61,138 nucleotides of DNA, from IMG/VR virus record IMGVR_UViG_3300050821_001088, positions 1 through 61,138 of that record; one strand, 5' to 3'. Made by a program: the position numbers and the translations under genes. This DNA is from a virus. Below are positions 40,099-48,790 of this stretch, piece by piece. Under the pieces are notes generated by a model. That model did not search any database and was not told the origin of the DNA. It saw nothing but the letters and a program-made list of their open reading frames with translations. The first letter of the stretch is position 1; every line of letters starts with the position of its first letter.

Positions 40099-40389
40099 TC
40101 AGTCCGACAGTTTCACCTTACGGCGCTCCATCGTATCTTTTTTCTCGCCCTCCCGTGATTCAGCAACCAACACGTCTATTTGGTTTGCCACCGTAGTGAG
40201 CATTACTCTGTGCGCGTGTGCGATCGCGTGAAGAGCGAGAACTGTTTTGTCATCACCGGGAAGTTCCCCGATCAAGGCATCCTCGGCATCCAAAGTGATG
40301 TTTTCCATGACATCCAGAAAGGCTTGAAATCCTGCGCCATCATAGTTGGCAAGCAAGGCCAGTTTGCGCTCTGGCTTCAGTTCTCTCAT
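40099..40389 (-). CDS. Small helical hypothetical protein
   Basis: 96 residues: L-K-P-E-R-K-L-A-L-L-A-N-Y-D-G-A-G-F-Q-A-F-L-D-V-M-E is a helical start, followed by H-A-H-R-V-M-L-T-T-V-A-N-Q and a basic end. ATGA overlap with the next upstream gene. Function unknown. Confidence 0.6.
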   Translation of the reverse strand: MRELKPERKLALLANYDGAGFQAFLDVMENITLDAEDALIGELPGDDKTVLALHAIAHAHRVMLTTVANQIDVLVAESREGEKKDTMERRKVKLSD

Positions 40390-40622
40390 TTTCCTTCTCT
40401 GGCTATCCCAGCCACAATATCTTCAAGGGTAATGTGATGAGTCACTGAATCAGTATTTCGCAAGGATGCTTCGTGCTTGGCAAATAACATTGCGCGGGCT
40501 GCTTTGATTGAGAACTTGTAACTATCGTCAAGCGTGCGAAATTTATCATCCCGCAGGGCATTTTTCCATAAATCAACAATTTCATTTACGTCGATTTTGT
40601 TGCTTGGTTTCGTATCTCTCAT
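40386..40622 (-). CDS. Small helical hypothetical protein
   Basis: 78 residues, charged helices (I-V-D-L-W-K-N-A-L-R-D-D-K-F) and K-A-A-R-A-M-L-F-A-K-H. ATGA overlap with the portal gene. Possibly an assembly factor; no family recognised. Confidence 0.6.
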   Translation of the reverse strand: MRDTKPSNKIDVNEIVDLWKNALRDDKFRTLDDSYKFSIKAARAMLFAKHEASLRNTDSVTHHITLEDIVAGIAREGK

Positions 40623-42751
40623 TCGCCTTCTCCGAGGGAGTTGATGGCATCCTTACCTTCAGACAGGAAGTTTCTCCGCAGATCGCCCGCCTCACCCTGT
40701 TCCAGAGAGTTGGCGATCTCATCCTTACTCCCAGCAGATTTGGTGGCCTCTTTGACCACATCCCGCGCAATGCCCTCATGGGTCTTCTGGGTTTGCAGAT
40801 CACTGGCCTGCTTACCTTTTTGGGCAAGAATCTGGGATTGCTGGGCGGTCTTGCTGGCCTGCGAGGTCTTCTCCTTATGGGCAGCCAGTTGCTCTTTGCT
40901 CATCTTCTTGATCAGAGAGCGGGTGTTTCTCCAGCCCGTACTCTCCTGCCACATCATCAGAAGCTCACGCACGTCCACGTAGTAGCCGAGATCGGCCAAT
41001 TGATCTTGCAGTGCTGGGTTCTCAAATATCTGCGTAATCAATGGCATAGCCTGAGCCATCGTCTTCTTGGCGGCAATGTGCGAGCCTGCCAGAACATCAA
41101 AAACGACCCCACCGCTCAGGAACTTGTCTTCCGGGAACTTGAAGTCTTTCCCGAGTTCGTCACCGAGAATGTCTTTGATCTGCTGCATTCCTTCCGGAGT
41201 CGTCATGATAAAGCGGCGATTCAGTTCATCCAGTTGGTAAATCCACGGCAGAAAGACCTGCCTGCAAAACCTTCCCACTGGACCCTGAAGCCTACCAGCC
41301 TGCGCTGAAATCACCCCTGCGGCCCCTGTAGCATTGCGCGTGGCAGAACTTCTGCCTGCCGTCCCTGGACCAGGCATCGCCCCCTGACTGAACATCTCGC
41401 TTGCCCCGCCCGCAGCCTCGGCATGGGAGGCAGAGTTTTGTAGAAAGGCCATCAGTTCTCCGATGGGGGCGCGTGGCATCTCCAACGGAGCAATGGCAGC
41501 CCTTACGTCTCCTTTGACTTTGACGAAGCCGCCTTTACGAAACCGGACGTTTTGAGTTGGGACATAGGCTTCTTCGTTTATGGCAAAGGGAGGGTCAAGC
41601 AATAACTGGAGGAGACCCAGTCCGCCATTTTCCAAACCCTGTTGTAAGCGCTGGTCAGTTCCAACAATCTTGCCCAGTCCAATTCCCCAAAAGGATCGAA
41701 TGCGGTTGTAGAAATTGCTTGAGTAGTACGGAAGACAGCCATAGGGGTTCTCTCGATTCTGGATGACTTTCTTGTTGTTGATGGTTGTGATGACCTTGTG
41801 ATCATCCCAGCGTTCCAAGCACATCAGGGCGTCTTGGTAAGGGTCGTCGCTGGTATCCATCCAATCTGGGGAGCCTTGGCCTGCAATCGCCGGAGAACCA
41901 GGGGTCGTATCAAGATTGCCCATCTGTGAAGGAAGCTCTTTGGGCTGTTCGGCAATCCACTTCTTCAGCGTTTCCTCGTCTGGTAAATCGTAGTTTTTGT
42001 CCTTGGCCAACTCCATCAGGTCGGCAAGGGTTAGGTAGAACTTGTCTACAAGCCATCCGGCCTTTCGGATGTTGGGAACCTTGCATTTAGGATTAACGAG
42101 GAGGTTTCGGATTTCTCTGTTTTCAAAAAAGGGTTTGAGCACGACTCGGGTGCGGGGCACTTCCTCGAATGTGGAAGATTCTTCCGTCTGGACCTCAATC
42201 TTTTCGCCCATTGGTCCGGTCTGACTGAGTGGTTCCCCTTTTCGTTTGTACTCATAGAACTTCTCTTCGATCTTCCTTAGTCCCCATTTGTAGATTCCCG
42301 TACCATGCAAAATGGTCTGAAAGGTCCCTAAGCCAACCTCATCCTCAAAGCACATTTCCTTCAATTGCGCCCGTATCACAGCAGCCCGCGCCCGCACAAT
42401 GTCGTTATCGGTTCCAGGCTTAGGAGTCGCCACAAAGTACTGGTCATCGTAGAACAGCCCATCCGTGAACTGCGGATGAATCGAATTCACATGCTGGCAG
42501 AGGATGAAACGGTTGACTGCAACTTTTTGCACACTCGACCCTTCCCACGTTCCAAACTGTCGCGGGGAGTCGTACAGAATGTCGATCTGCCGCCAAGCCT
42601 CATTCCACTGCTGGCCCTCAATCCACGCTTGGGCGGATTCTGCATCTCGCTTTACGAGTTCGATGGCAGCCGCCTCCTCGATTTCTCCAGGAGATGGGGA
42701 ATTTTCAATTGTGACCTGTATGCCAGTGATGGCATCGGAAGGGATCGTCAT
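40619..42751 (-). CDS. Portal protein
   Basis: 710 residues. Position directly after the terminase, size and features fit a podovirus portal. W-I-E-G-Q-Q-W-N-E-A-W-R-Q-I-D-I-L-Y-D and S-V-Q-K-V-A-V-N-R lie near the start. F-Y-N-R-I-R-S-F-W-G-I-G-L-G-K-I-V-G-T-D-Q is the conserved portal segment before the crown. A Lys/Gln-rich helical C-terminus follows. The portal dodecamer serves as the DNA channel and terminase dock. A-T-R-N-A-T-G-A-A-G near residue 480 is typical of portals in this group. Confidence 0.8.
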   Translation of the reverse strand: MTIPSDAITGIQVTIENSPSPGEIEEAAAIELVKRDAESAQAWIEGQQWNEAWRQIDILYDSPRQFGTWEGSSVQKVAVNRFILCQHVNSIHPQFTDGLFYDDQYFVATPKPGTDNDIVRARAAVIRAQLKEMCFEDEVGLGTFQTILHGTGIYKWGLRKIEEKFYEYKRKGEPLSQTGPMGEKIEVQTEESSTFEEVPRTRVVLKPFFENREIRNLLVNPKCKVPNIRKAGWLVDKFYLTLADLMELAKDKNYDLPDEETLKKWIAEQPKELPSQMGNLDTTPGSPAIAGQGSPDWMDTSDDPYQDALMCLERWDDHKVITTINNKKVIQNRENPYGCLPYYSSNFYNRIRSFWGIGLGKIVGTDQRLQQGLENGGLGLLQLLLDPPFAINEEAYVPTQNVRFRKGGFVKVKGDVRAAIAPLEMPRAPIGELMAFLQNSASHAEAAGGASEMFSQGAMPGPGTAGRSSATRNATGAAGVISAQAGRLQGPVGRFCRQVFLPWIYQLDELNRRFIMTTPEGMQQIKDILGDELGKDFKFPEDKFLSGGVVFDVLAGSHIAAKKTMAQAMPLITQIFENPALQDQLADLGYYVDVRELLMMWQESTGWRNTRSLIKKMSKEQLAAHKEKTSQASKTAQQSQILAQKGKQASDLQTQKTHEGIARDVVKEATKSAGSKDEIANSLEQGEAGDLRRNFLSEGKDAINSLGEGE

Positions 42752-42915
42752 TGAGTCGGCACTTCTTTTATGGTTACTCTATTTGGTTTCCGCTCAATGT
42801 TTACAGCGATGGGGTAATGACTACTGGCCTCAAATGAATACGAGAAATTCTCTTCATCTTGAAGTTTTAGCCAGCGAATGAACCGATCCTGATCGCTAAA
42901 TATAAGCGCAGTCAT
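42748..42915 (-). CDS. Small hypothetical protein between terminase and portal
   Basis: 55 residues, overlapping both neighbours through ATGA. W-L-K-L-Q-D-E-E-N-F-S-Y-S-F-E-A-S and A-V-N-I-E-R-K-P-N-R-V-T-I suggest a small beta fold. No family recognised, but the double overlap argues it is real. Confidence 0.65.
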   Translation of the reverse strand: MTALIFSDQDRFIRWLKLQDEENFSYSFEASSHYPIAVNIERKPNRVTIKEVPTQ

Positions 42916-44642
42916 TGAAACAACTCGTCAATCGCGTAACTCGGCGCTTCCTGGGGATTCTCTTTGGGTAACGGTTCCACTGGGGTATAGCGGCCCTTGC
43001 CGTAAATCATGTCGTGGAAGTCTTTCTCGGACAACTCCTGCCAGCGCCGTTCGTCATCCATTGTGCTCGGAGCCTTCACTTCGGCGGCGAAGCGAGTGTA
43101 TTGCTCAACCAAGCGAGACATTGCATCTGGGATTTCATCTGCCGAGGAATTTTGGGGTTTCGCATTCTTGAACTGGCGGATCAGCTCATCGACATATGGA
43201 ATGCTATTCAGGAAGTAAAGCCTCTTGCTGGTCATCCACGGATGCAGTCCGCAGATACGGACGTATTTGGCATCCTTCGTACCCTTGCCTAGCGAAATCC
43301 AGTCCACATCAAGGGGAATCTTGGCTTCCTTGGCTGCCCGATCCAATGGTCCACTGAGGTTGTCCTGAGTGCCGTGCTCGTCTTCGATGCAGGTACGTCT
43401 TGGGTGATGGATGCCAATAGTCTTTACGACTTGATGGCAACGTTCGGAGAAATTGAATCTTCCCTTTACGATGTCGATAATCCACCAGCGCCGCTGATCG
43501 TCAATCAATCCCACAATGCCACAGGATTCATCGGAATTGCGCTTTGCGGTGACCGCTAAATCCCACGAAGCAAATATCAATCCAGTTCTCGGCAAGGCAG
43601 AATGGTCGATAAGGCAAGCCCGCAGCAATTCATCCGTAAACTCTACCGACGCCGATCTCTGCGGGTCGTTGAGCTGCTGGGAAAAGAATATTTTTCGATT
43701 CTTGAACTTTTTCTTTAGGGCCTTATAGGGAGATCCTTCCGGAAAGAATAGATCGACAGATTCCTCGGTAGGGAAGCCTTGATCATAATTTGGCTGCTTG
43801 TATTTTTCTCCCTTTAGCCACAAACACGGACGGCACATATAAAGCAGATCATCCGCCTCAAAGTCTCCATATAGATCACGGATGTCATGAGATTCAGCAA
43901 TGACTCCATAGGGATCACTCGGGTCATATCTTGTAGCGACGTAATTCGTGAACCCGTAATTCATTACGAGTTCGTTGATCATCGAAATGCGGTTCCGGAG
44001 TTTTTCGAGTTGGTTTCCTGTCTCTGAGTTCCTGTCAGAAATGGGATCATCGAAGTCGGTAACATCTGAGTGCCATCCGCTGGACGTACCCTGCATGGAG
44101 ATCGTTCCAGCCGTTGTCTCTTTTTCTACTAGATTCGGCGGCAGGGGCCTTCTTGCCGGAGTTGTGAACTCTCCCTGGATACCCTCTGATTCCGTGACGC
44201 AGTGTTCAGGGAAAAGCTCCTGAAATACTGTTGGATTTCCACCTTCGAGCAGATTCGTCTCTGGGTTTCGTTCGGCCTTTCCTCGAACCACGAAATAGTT
44301 GGTGAGTTGATTGATAAAGGCTTCGGCCAGATCATTTTCTGCGGTTACGGTGAGAATCCTGATTTCCTTGAAGTTGATGATCCACTGAACATTGTCCACG
44401 ACCTTGATGGAGCTTTTGTAGGTTTCCCGTGGAACCAACTGCATTCGATCATGTGGGCCAGTATATTGCTGGGCGAACTCCTTGAATGTTTTGAACGATG
44501 GGTCCTTCTTGACGTAGAAGTCGCACATTGCCTTGTGCGGAGTCTCCACGAAGTCCTTCTTGAGCACTTCACGACCGAGGAAGTAGAGATCGGTCTGGCA
44601 CCGATGCCTCAACTTCGCTAATTGTTCTGGAGTGTAAGTCAA
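42912..44642 (-). CDS. terL: Terminase large subunit
   Basis: 576 residues. ATPase: P-R-E-T-Y-K-S-S (71-78) is a variant Walker A, and D-F-D-D (196-199) is Walker B. RuvC-like nuclease: Asp361 in S-W-D-L-A-V, Glu420/Asp421 in C-I-E-D-E, Asp506 in I-P-D-A-M-S-R. It packages DNA into proheads and cuts the concatemer. Variant P-R-x-x-x-K-S-S loops are normal in T7-like and related terminases. The small subunit is not certain; the gene at 50947-51165 is a candidate by size only. Confidence 0.9.
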   Translation of the reverse strand: MTYTPEQLAKLRHRCQTDLYFLGREVLKKDFVETPHKAMCDFYVKKDPSFKTFKEFAQQYTGPHDRMQLVPRETYKSSIKVVDNVQWIINFKEIRILTVTAENDLAEAFINQLTNYFVVRGKAERNPETNLLEGGNPTVFQELFPEHCVTESEGIQGEFTTPARRPLPPNLVEKETTAGTISMQGTSSGWHSDVTDFDDPISDRNSETGNQLEKLRNRISMINELVMNYGFTNYVATRYDPSDPYGVIAESHDIRDLYGDFEADDLLYMCRPCLWLKGEKYKQPNYDQGFPTEESVDLFFPEGSPYKALKKKFKNRKIFFSQQLNDPQRSASVEFTDELLRACLIDHSALPRTGLIFASWDLAVTAKRNSDESCGIVGLIDDQRRWWIIDIVKGRFNFSERCHQVVKTIGIHHPRRTCIEDEHGTQDNLSGPLDRAAKEAKIPLDVDWISLGKGTKDAKYVRICGLHPWMTSKRLYFLNSIPYVDELIRQFKNAKPQNSSADEIPDAMSRLVEQYTRFAAEVKAPSTMDDERRWQELSEKDFHDMIYGKGRYTPVEPLPKENPQEAPSYAIDELFQ

Positions 44643-44866
44643 GACTTTCTGGCTTTGTAGGTGTCGCGGTAGCTTACTTTTTCCCCGGACTTACGTCGTG
44701 CATGGGTGCCACTGTGGGATTCATATTCTGTCTTGCCCTCGGCCGCCACTCGCTTTTCAGAAAGCATGATGGCTTCGGCTTGCTTCTGGGATTTGACAGG
44801 CTTACCGGAGCCGCCAGACTTCAGCGACCCAGCCTTCCATTTGTGCATGACCTTATCCCACGGCAT
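44639..44866 (-). CDS. DUF6496-like small basic protein
   Basis: 75 residues, ATGA overlap with the terminase. M-H-K-W-K-A-G-S-L, then K-P-V-K-S-Q-K-Q-A-E-A-I-M-L-S-E-K resembles small basic phage and bacterial proteins annotated DUF6496. Function unknown. Confidence 0.55.
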   Translation of the reverse strand: MPWDKVMHKWKAGSLKSGGSGKPVKSQKQAEAIMLSEKRVAAEGKTEYESHSGTHARRKSGEKVSYRDTYKARKS

Positions 44867-44874
44867 GGCGACTC

Positions 44875-45069
44875 CTACTTTTCAGATTCATACTTTTCGC
44901 ACCAGCCTTCGGGTGAAATAGGGCTTTTCACATGTTCACAGCGGTCAGGACGAATGAAATGCCGACAGTTGGAGCATTCATCGTTGGGATTCCTAGCGCC
45001 GGAGATTCGGGCATCGTCCGTATAATCTACTGACGACTGAGACTGCTTCTGATATTCGTACAGTTCCAC
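44875..45069 (-). CDS. HiPIP-like small Cys protein
   Basis: 64 residues with C-S-N-C-R-H-F-I-R, then C-E-H-V and I-S-P-E-G-W-C-E-K-Y. The four-Cys order C-x2-C ... C ... G-W-C is that of high-potential iron-sulfur-like proteins frequently found beside phage structural genes. In a phage it is more probably a zinc or structural metal site. It overlaps the start of its neighbour by one base. Confidence 0.65.
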   Translation of the reverse strand: MELYEYQKQSQSSVDYTDDARISGARNPNDECSNCRHFIRPDRCEHVKSPISPEGWCEKYESEK

Positions 45070-45479
45070 TATTCCTCTTCGGTTTCGCCGTGCTCGGGCT
45101 TCTCGCTTTCCTCGGAAGTATCCTTGCCCTTTTCTTTCTTGGGCTTGGATTCGTGGCCCTGCTTCTTCTCGCCCTCTTTTTCGCCGTCGCGGAAGCCAGC
45201 ATCTTTTGTGACTCCACCCTTTTCGCCATCCGCATGGCCAGAATTTCCCATGTGCTCCTCAAGGTGATCATGGACTCCATCCAGATCGTGGGCGCTGCCC
45301 TCTTCGACAGGCTTTACTGGCATCATGTCTGTCCCATTCCCATGATGCTTCTGGATATGATAAGTACCATCGTGAAGCTGTTTTACGTGGAACTCCTTCA
45401 TCGGCTGGGGCTTTTTGGCGGTCTTATTGCCCGATGACTTACTACCCAGCGCGTGTTCCGCCATTCCTGCTTGATCCAT
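45069..45479 (-). CDS. Hydrophilic low-complexity protein
   Basis: 136 residues; ATG with GGAG 6 nt upstream. The N-terminal part has E-F-H-V-K-Q-L-H-D-G-T-Y-H-I-Q-K-H-H-G. The rest is Glu/Lys/His-rich and disordered. Similar proteins sit near terminase genes in many phages. Function unknown. Confidence 0.6.
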   Translation of the reverse strand: MDQAGMAEHALGSKSSGNKTAKKPQPMKEFHVKQLHDGTYHIQKHHGNGTDMMPVKPVEEGSAHDLDGVHDHLEEHMGNSGHADGEKGGVTKDAGFRDGEKEGEKKQGHESKPKKEKGKDTSEESEKPEHGETEEE

Positions 45480-45489
45480 AATGCTCTCC

Positions 45490-45807
45490 TTAGTTTGAGT
45501 AGGTAAGCCAGCCGCTCTGTTGTGCAGCCGCAGTCGAGGTTACAGACAGATTTGAATTGGGATCAATCGTCCACATCGGAAGATTCCCGAGTCCGGACTG
45601 ATCAAAGATTCCGCCAGCCAGAAAGTTCATGTTTCCAGTCAAGGCTCCTGAGCCGTTGTAGAACACGAGGTTCGTAGCTCCGGCAACCGTGACGTACATA
45701 TCCCAGACATAAGCAAATCCAGTCGCGCTGGGATTTTTAAAAATTGTGGTTTGCCCCGTAGCTGCATTATTAATGGTTACCGTTTGGGCATTTCTCATTG
45801 ATGGCAT
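45490..45807 (-). CDS. Small beta-rich virion protein
   Basis: 105 residues, ATG with GGAG 5 nt upstream. Beta-sandwich-like: T-V-T-I-N-N-A-A-T-G-Q-T-T-I-F-K-N, Y-V-W-D-M-Y-V-T-V-A-G-A. Could be a capsid decoration or appendage protein; no family recognised. Confidence 0.6.
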   Translation of the reverse strand: MPSMRNAQTVTINNAATGQTTIFKNPSATGFAYVWDMYVTVAGATNLVFYNGSGALTGNMNFLAGGIFDQSGLGNLPMWTIDPNSNLSVTSTAAAQQSGWLTYSN

Positions 45808-45825
45808 GTGTGCTCCTTTAGACCA

Positions 45826-45851
45826 GGAGGACGGTTTTTAGGCCGCCCTCC
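45826..45851 (-). repeat. Hairpin between two virion genes
   Basis: On the minus strand GGAGGGCGG pairs with CCGTCCTCC (one G-U) around an A-rich 8-nt loop, 22 nt after the stop of the 45874-46764 gene. No U tract follows. Confidence 0.45.
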
Positions 45852-45873
45852 TCCCCGTGGTCCATTAACGTCA

Positions 45874-46764
45874 CTATTGCTCAAGGAAGAAAGACTTGAG
45901 CGTTGCTGCATTGTTGGCATTGGAAGCGCTGAAAATCTCGCCAACCTGCAACGTGAACGGCGGTTCATTTCTGAAGTTGATTCCCGGAACGGCCAGCCCG
46001 GAACCGACGTTCTGCTGCACGACCCAGACTGCCGTGTCGTTGACGGACTGAGCAGCCGTGCCAGCAGCCACCAAGTTGTAATTGACCACGCCGTCAATGC
46101 CATAGGCAAAGACAACGTTTGAACCAGCATCGCCCTGAATGCGGACTTCTGCCATCCATGGGCAGGTCTGACCTACGTTCAGGTTGGCTACCGTGTTCAG
46201 GCCAATGTACAGCGGTTGCGGCAGCATGGTGGCATACCCCGTGGTTGAGGTATTCACCGTAGCGCCAGTCGAGGCGTTTACTACGTTCGCGCCATTGATC
46301 AAACCAGCAAACGCCGTGGAGTTTGCTACCGTGAGCGGGCCGACAATGCCATAGAACTGCGTGTTGGGCTGCATGTTCACGGAAACATACTGACCTACCA
46401 CGAAGTTGTTGTTAGCATTGAACAGAGCTGGGCCGTTGGTCTGGGCGCTGTTAATGGTCACCGCAGCCGTGATATTGGCCAGCGGGTACTGCGCTGCCCC
46501 GGTAGCAAGCGTGGGATAGTTCAGATAGAGGCAGAACTGGGTGTTCGTGGCAACCCCGCCAGTGATGTTTCCGGCAGCCCGGACGATGGCTTCTGATCCA
46601 TCCATGCGGAGCGAGCCAGGAGCGTTAATGATGGACGAAAATAGTTTTACGGCTTGCGGTCCAGCAGTCAAGCCGTTCGTGGATGCCTGCATACTGGGCC
46701 AGGTCGCAGATACGCCTGAAACAGTATTCGGTAGCGGACTACCAGTTGCTACGACAATTGCCAT
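45874..46764 (-). CDS. Beta-rich virion protein
   Basis: 296 residues, no signal peptide. Ala/Asn/Thr/Gly-rich with long beta stretches (L-Y-L-N-Y-P-T-L, then W-M-A-E-V-R-I-Q-G-D-A-G-S). Composition is like head fibres or second capsid proteins. AGGA 8 nt upstream of the ATG. No family recognised. Confidence 0.6.
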   Translation of the reverse strand: MAIVVATGSPLPNTVSGVSATWPSMQASTNGLTAGPQAVKLFSSIINAPGSLRMDGSEAIVRAAGNITGGVATNTQFCLYLNYPTLATGAAQYPLANITAAVTINSAQTNGPALFNANNNFVVGQYVSVNMQPNTQFYGIVGPLTVANSTAFAGLINGANVVNASTGATVNTSTTGYATMLPQPLYIGLNTVANLNVGQTCPWMAEVRIQGDAGSNVVFAYGIDGVVNYNLVAAGTAAQSVNDTAVWVVQQNVGSGLAVPGINFRNEPPFTLQVGEIFSASNANNAATLKSFFLEQ

Positions 46765-46813
46765 TGGAGTTTTCCTGAAACTGAGTTTGTGATTCGGGGA
46801 TTCCGAAGATTCC

Positions 46814-47680
46814 TTAGATCGTCAACGGGACAAATCCATTCGAGGGGATTGGATTGTCTGGCGGCGGAATTCCAACGGCAGCCTGCGCCGGGATGTCCAT
46901 CCAAAAGTCCATCATACCAGTGTGACTCGTAACCGCCCAAGGCAAAAGCCATGTCTGAAATCCAAGCTCTCGGGCATCGAGGCAGAACCGATAATCTTCC
47001 GAATCGTAATACTTGGTGTCCTTGTTGATGCCGATCTGGAAGAAGTCATAGGCGTAATCGCGCTGCGGAGTTCGCACGGAGGGAATCTTCTCGCCTTCCA
47101 TGAGCTTGTAGCGCCGCCATTCCTGTTTCGTCATGCCTTCAAGCACTTCCCGCTTGATAAGCAACAAGCCGGTCCCAAGCTGTGGGAACTCGATTGGCTC
47201 GCTACAATTGAAGGACGGCACGGGACCGTTGGTGTTCACGATAGGCCGCGATCCCATGCGGGCGAGAACGACTGGATTCTCTACGCCTTTCTTGACTGCC
47301 TGCACAATGTAATCCCAGTTGATCGTCTTGCATGGGTAAGGCAGGGCTACGATGTCCTTGTCCCAACCTATGGCCTCGATGATGTTGTCAGGATTGAATC
47401 CAATATCTACGTCCAGAAACAGGATATGGGTGAAGTCTCTACCGTTGGCATCGCCATCGAAGCAGCAGATATTAGCAAAGGCGTTTCTGGCTCTGGGGAT
47501 CAGGGACTCGGTGATCGTCTCTGCAATCGTGAACCTTGTTCCATAGGCGCGAAAACGATCAGTCAGGCCACGAAGGGATCGTGTGTGCTGCACGTAAACT
47601 TGCGATCCGTAGCAGGGCATGGCGATCAATATATTAACCAAGCCAGCATCTACCTTCGGCAAGGATTGTTGATCAAGCAT
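46814..47680 (-). CDS. Glycosyltransferase, GT-A fold
   Basis: 288 residues from ATG 47680, overlapping the previous stop; a longer frame upstream reads through another gene. V-N-I-L-I-A-M-P-C-Y-G start, P-R-A-R-N-A-F-A, and the metal-binding F-L-D-V-D-I-G-F (DxD) mark a GT-A nucleotide-sugar transferase. L-G-T-G-L-L-L-I-K-R is the usual later motif. The adjacent genes are a second glycosyltransferase-like protein and methyltransferases, so the cluster probably modifies a virion or host surface sugar. Confidence 0.75.
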   Translation of the reverse strand: MLDQQSLPKVDAGLVNILIAMPCYGSQVYVQHTRSLRGLTDRFRAYGTRFTIAETITESLIPRARNAFANICCFDGDANGRDFTHILFLDVDIGFNPDNIIEAIGWDKDIVALPYPCKTINWDYIVQAVKKGVENPVVLARMGSRPIVNTNGPVPSFNCSEPIEFPQLGTGLLLIKREVLEGMTKQEWRRYKLMEGEKIPSVRTPQRDYAYDFFQIGINKDTKYYDSEDYRFCLDARELGFQTWLLPWAVTSHTGMMDFWMDIPAQAAVGIPPPDNPIPSNGFVPLTI

Positions 47681-47901
47681 TACGAAGGCCCCGTACTCCA
47701 ATGGAGCAGATCGTTGCTTGCGCCCGGAACCAGCGTATGGATGCTTCCGGTTGTGTGTGGTGAAATACAGACCCACCATCCACCCGTATCGGAAACGATG
47801 ATGTCGCCTTTGTTCATCGTTGAGTTCGGGACAAAGTTGGTTACTTTTCCAACTCCATTCGTTCCGGGGCTTGGTACTTTTCTCTTACCATCATCCGACA
47901 A
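47680..47901 (-). CDS. Small beta-rich protein in glycosylation cluster
   Basis: 73 residues: a disordered G-K-R-K-V-P-S-P-G start and a beta core I-I-V-S-D-T-G-G-W-W-V-C-I-S-P-H-T. It overlaps the gene upstream by 11 bp and the glycosyltransferase start by 1 bp. No family recognised. Confidence 0.55.
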   Translation of the reverse strand: MSDDGKRKVPSPGTNGVGKVTNFVPNSTMNKGDIIVSDTGGWWVCISPHTTGSIHTLVPGASNDLLHWSTGPS

Positions 47902-48790
47902 GCTGGGCCTCCCCTCTCACCTCTTGGCATACCTTATCGAGAACGTAAGTAGCCAAGGCAGTCGTTGTTAGTTTTTCTTTGAATTGCGCGAATATCTTTT
48001 CTTTCAAGGCTTCCCATATTCTCTGCCCAGCAGAAGTTTCGTAAAGCTCGCCTTGGTTGTATTCGAGGATTGATTTGGCAATCAGCATCTCAGCCTTGGG
48101 CGAGCGGGTCATAATAGACTCTGGGCACAGATCGAGGCCCACAAAGTACGGAATTGAATGGCAGGCCATGATCTCAAGGTGTCTCATGCATTCCCATCCG
48201 GCCTTCTTCATCGTCTTGCCGAACAGGGCGCGGCGGTAGGAGTCGTAGTATTCCTGTTCGCTTTCATAAACGTAGGTCCGCAGATCAATCGGATCGAGCG
48301 GAGCCATAACGTGAGTCTTGGGCAGTATGGTCTGAATCTTTTCAGAAGGAAATCCAAACTGAATGGGGTGAACGTCAGGCAGGAACTTATGCAGCTCGCG
48401 CTTGAAAAGAATCCCGCGCTTCGATAAATCCACCCATACATCAGGATCGTCCTCGCCGTCGATGAATACGATCTTTTCTGGGGGATAGGCATCCCAGACC
48501 TTGCCTGCATATTGATAAGCCTGAGAACGTCGGGCAGAGCCAAAGACTACGAGATCGAAGTACCGAGTCCTGATCTTCGCATCAATGTCTTCGCGGTCTA
48601 CTTGCCCTTCTTCAATCAGGCCAAAGAGAGTAAACCCGCGCCCATACATACCGTCTTTGTTGCAGCCCTTGTACATGTGCTCCATGCGGAAGGGGTCCAC
48701 CACGTCAGGGCCGAACAGGGAACGGAATCCGTGGAAGGCCGAATCGCATTGATAGTCTGCCGTGTATGCGCCGACAAATAGAATCTTCAT
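47891..48790 (-). CDS. Glycosyltransferase-like protein
   Basis: 299 residues from ATG 48790 (ATGA overlap with the methyltransferase). M-K-I-L-F-V-G-A-Y start, F-D-L-V-V-F-G-S-A-R-R and I-V-F-I-D-G-E-D-D-P-D suggest a GT-B-type two-domain fold. The A-G-W-E-C-M-R-H-L-E-I-M-A-C-H-S-I-P segment resembles the C-terminal sugar-nucleotide region of such enzymes. Substrate unknown. Confidence 0.6.
   Translation of the reverse strand: MKILFVGAYTADYQCDSAFHGFRSLFGPDVVDPFRMEHMYKGCNKDGMYGRGFTLFGLIEEGQVDREDIDAKIRTRYFDLVVFGSARRSQAYQYAGKVWDAYPPEKIVFIDGEDDPDVWVDLSKRGILFKRELHKFLPDVHPIQFGFPSEKIQTILPKTHVMAPLDPIDLRTYVYESEQEYYDSYRRALFGKTMKKAGWECMRHLEIMACHSIPYFVGLDLCPESIMTRSPKAEMLIAKSILEYNQGELYETSAGQRIWEALKEKIFAQFKEKLTTTALATYVLDKVCQEVRGEAQLVG

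Noticed and set aside
40508-41308. + strand frame of 266 codons opposite the portal
   Set aside because: Leu/His-rich shadow of the portal C-terminus, no ribosome site.
46922-47971. Long + strand open frame of 349 codons
   Set aside because: It is the reverse of the glycosyltransferase with clear GT-A motifs and has no matching family or ribosome site.
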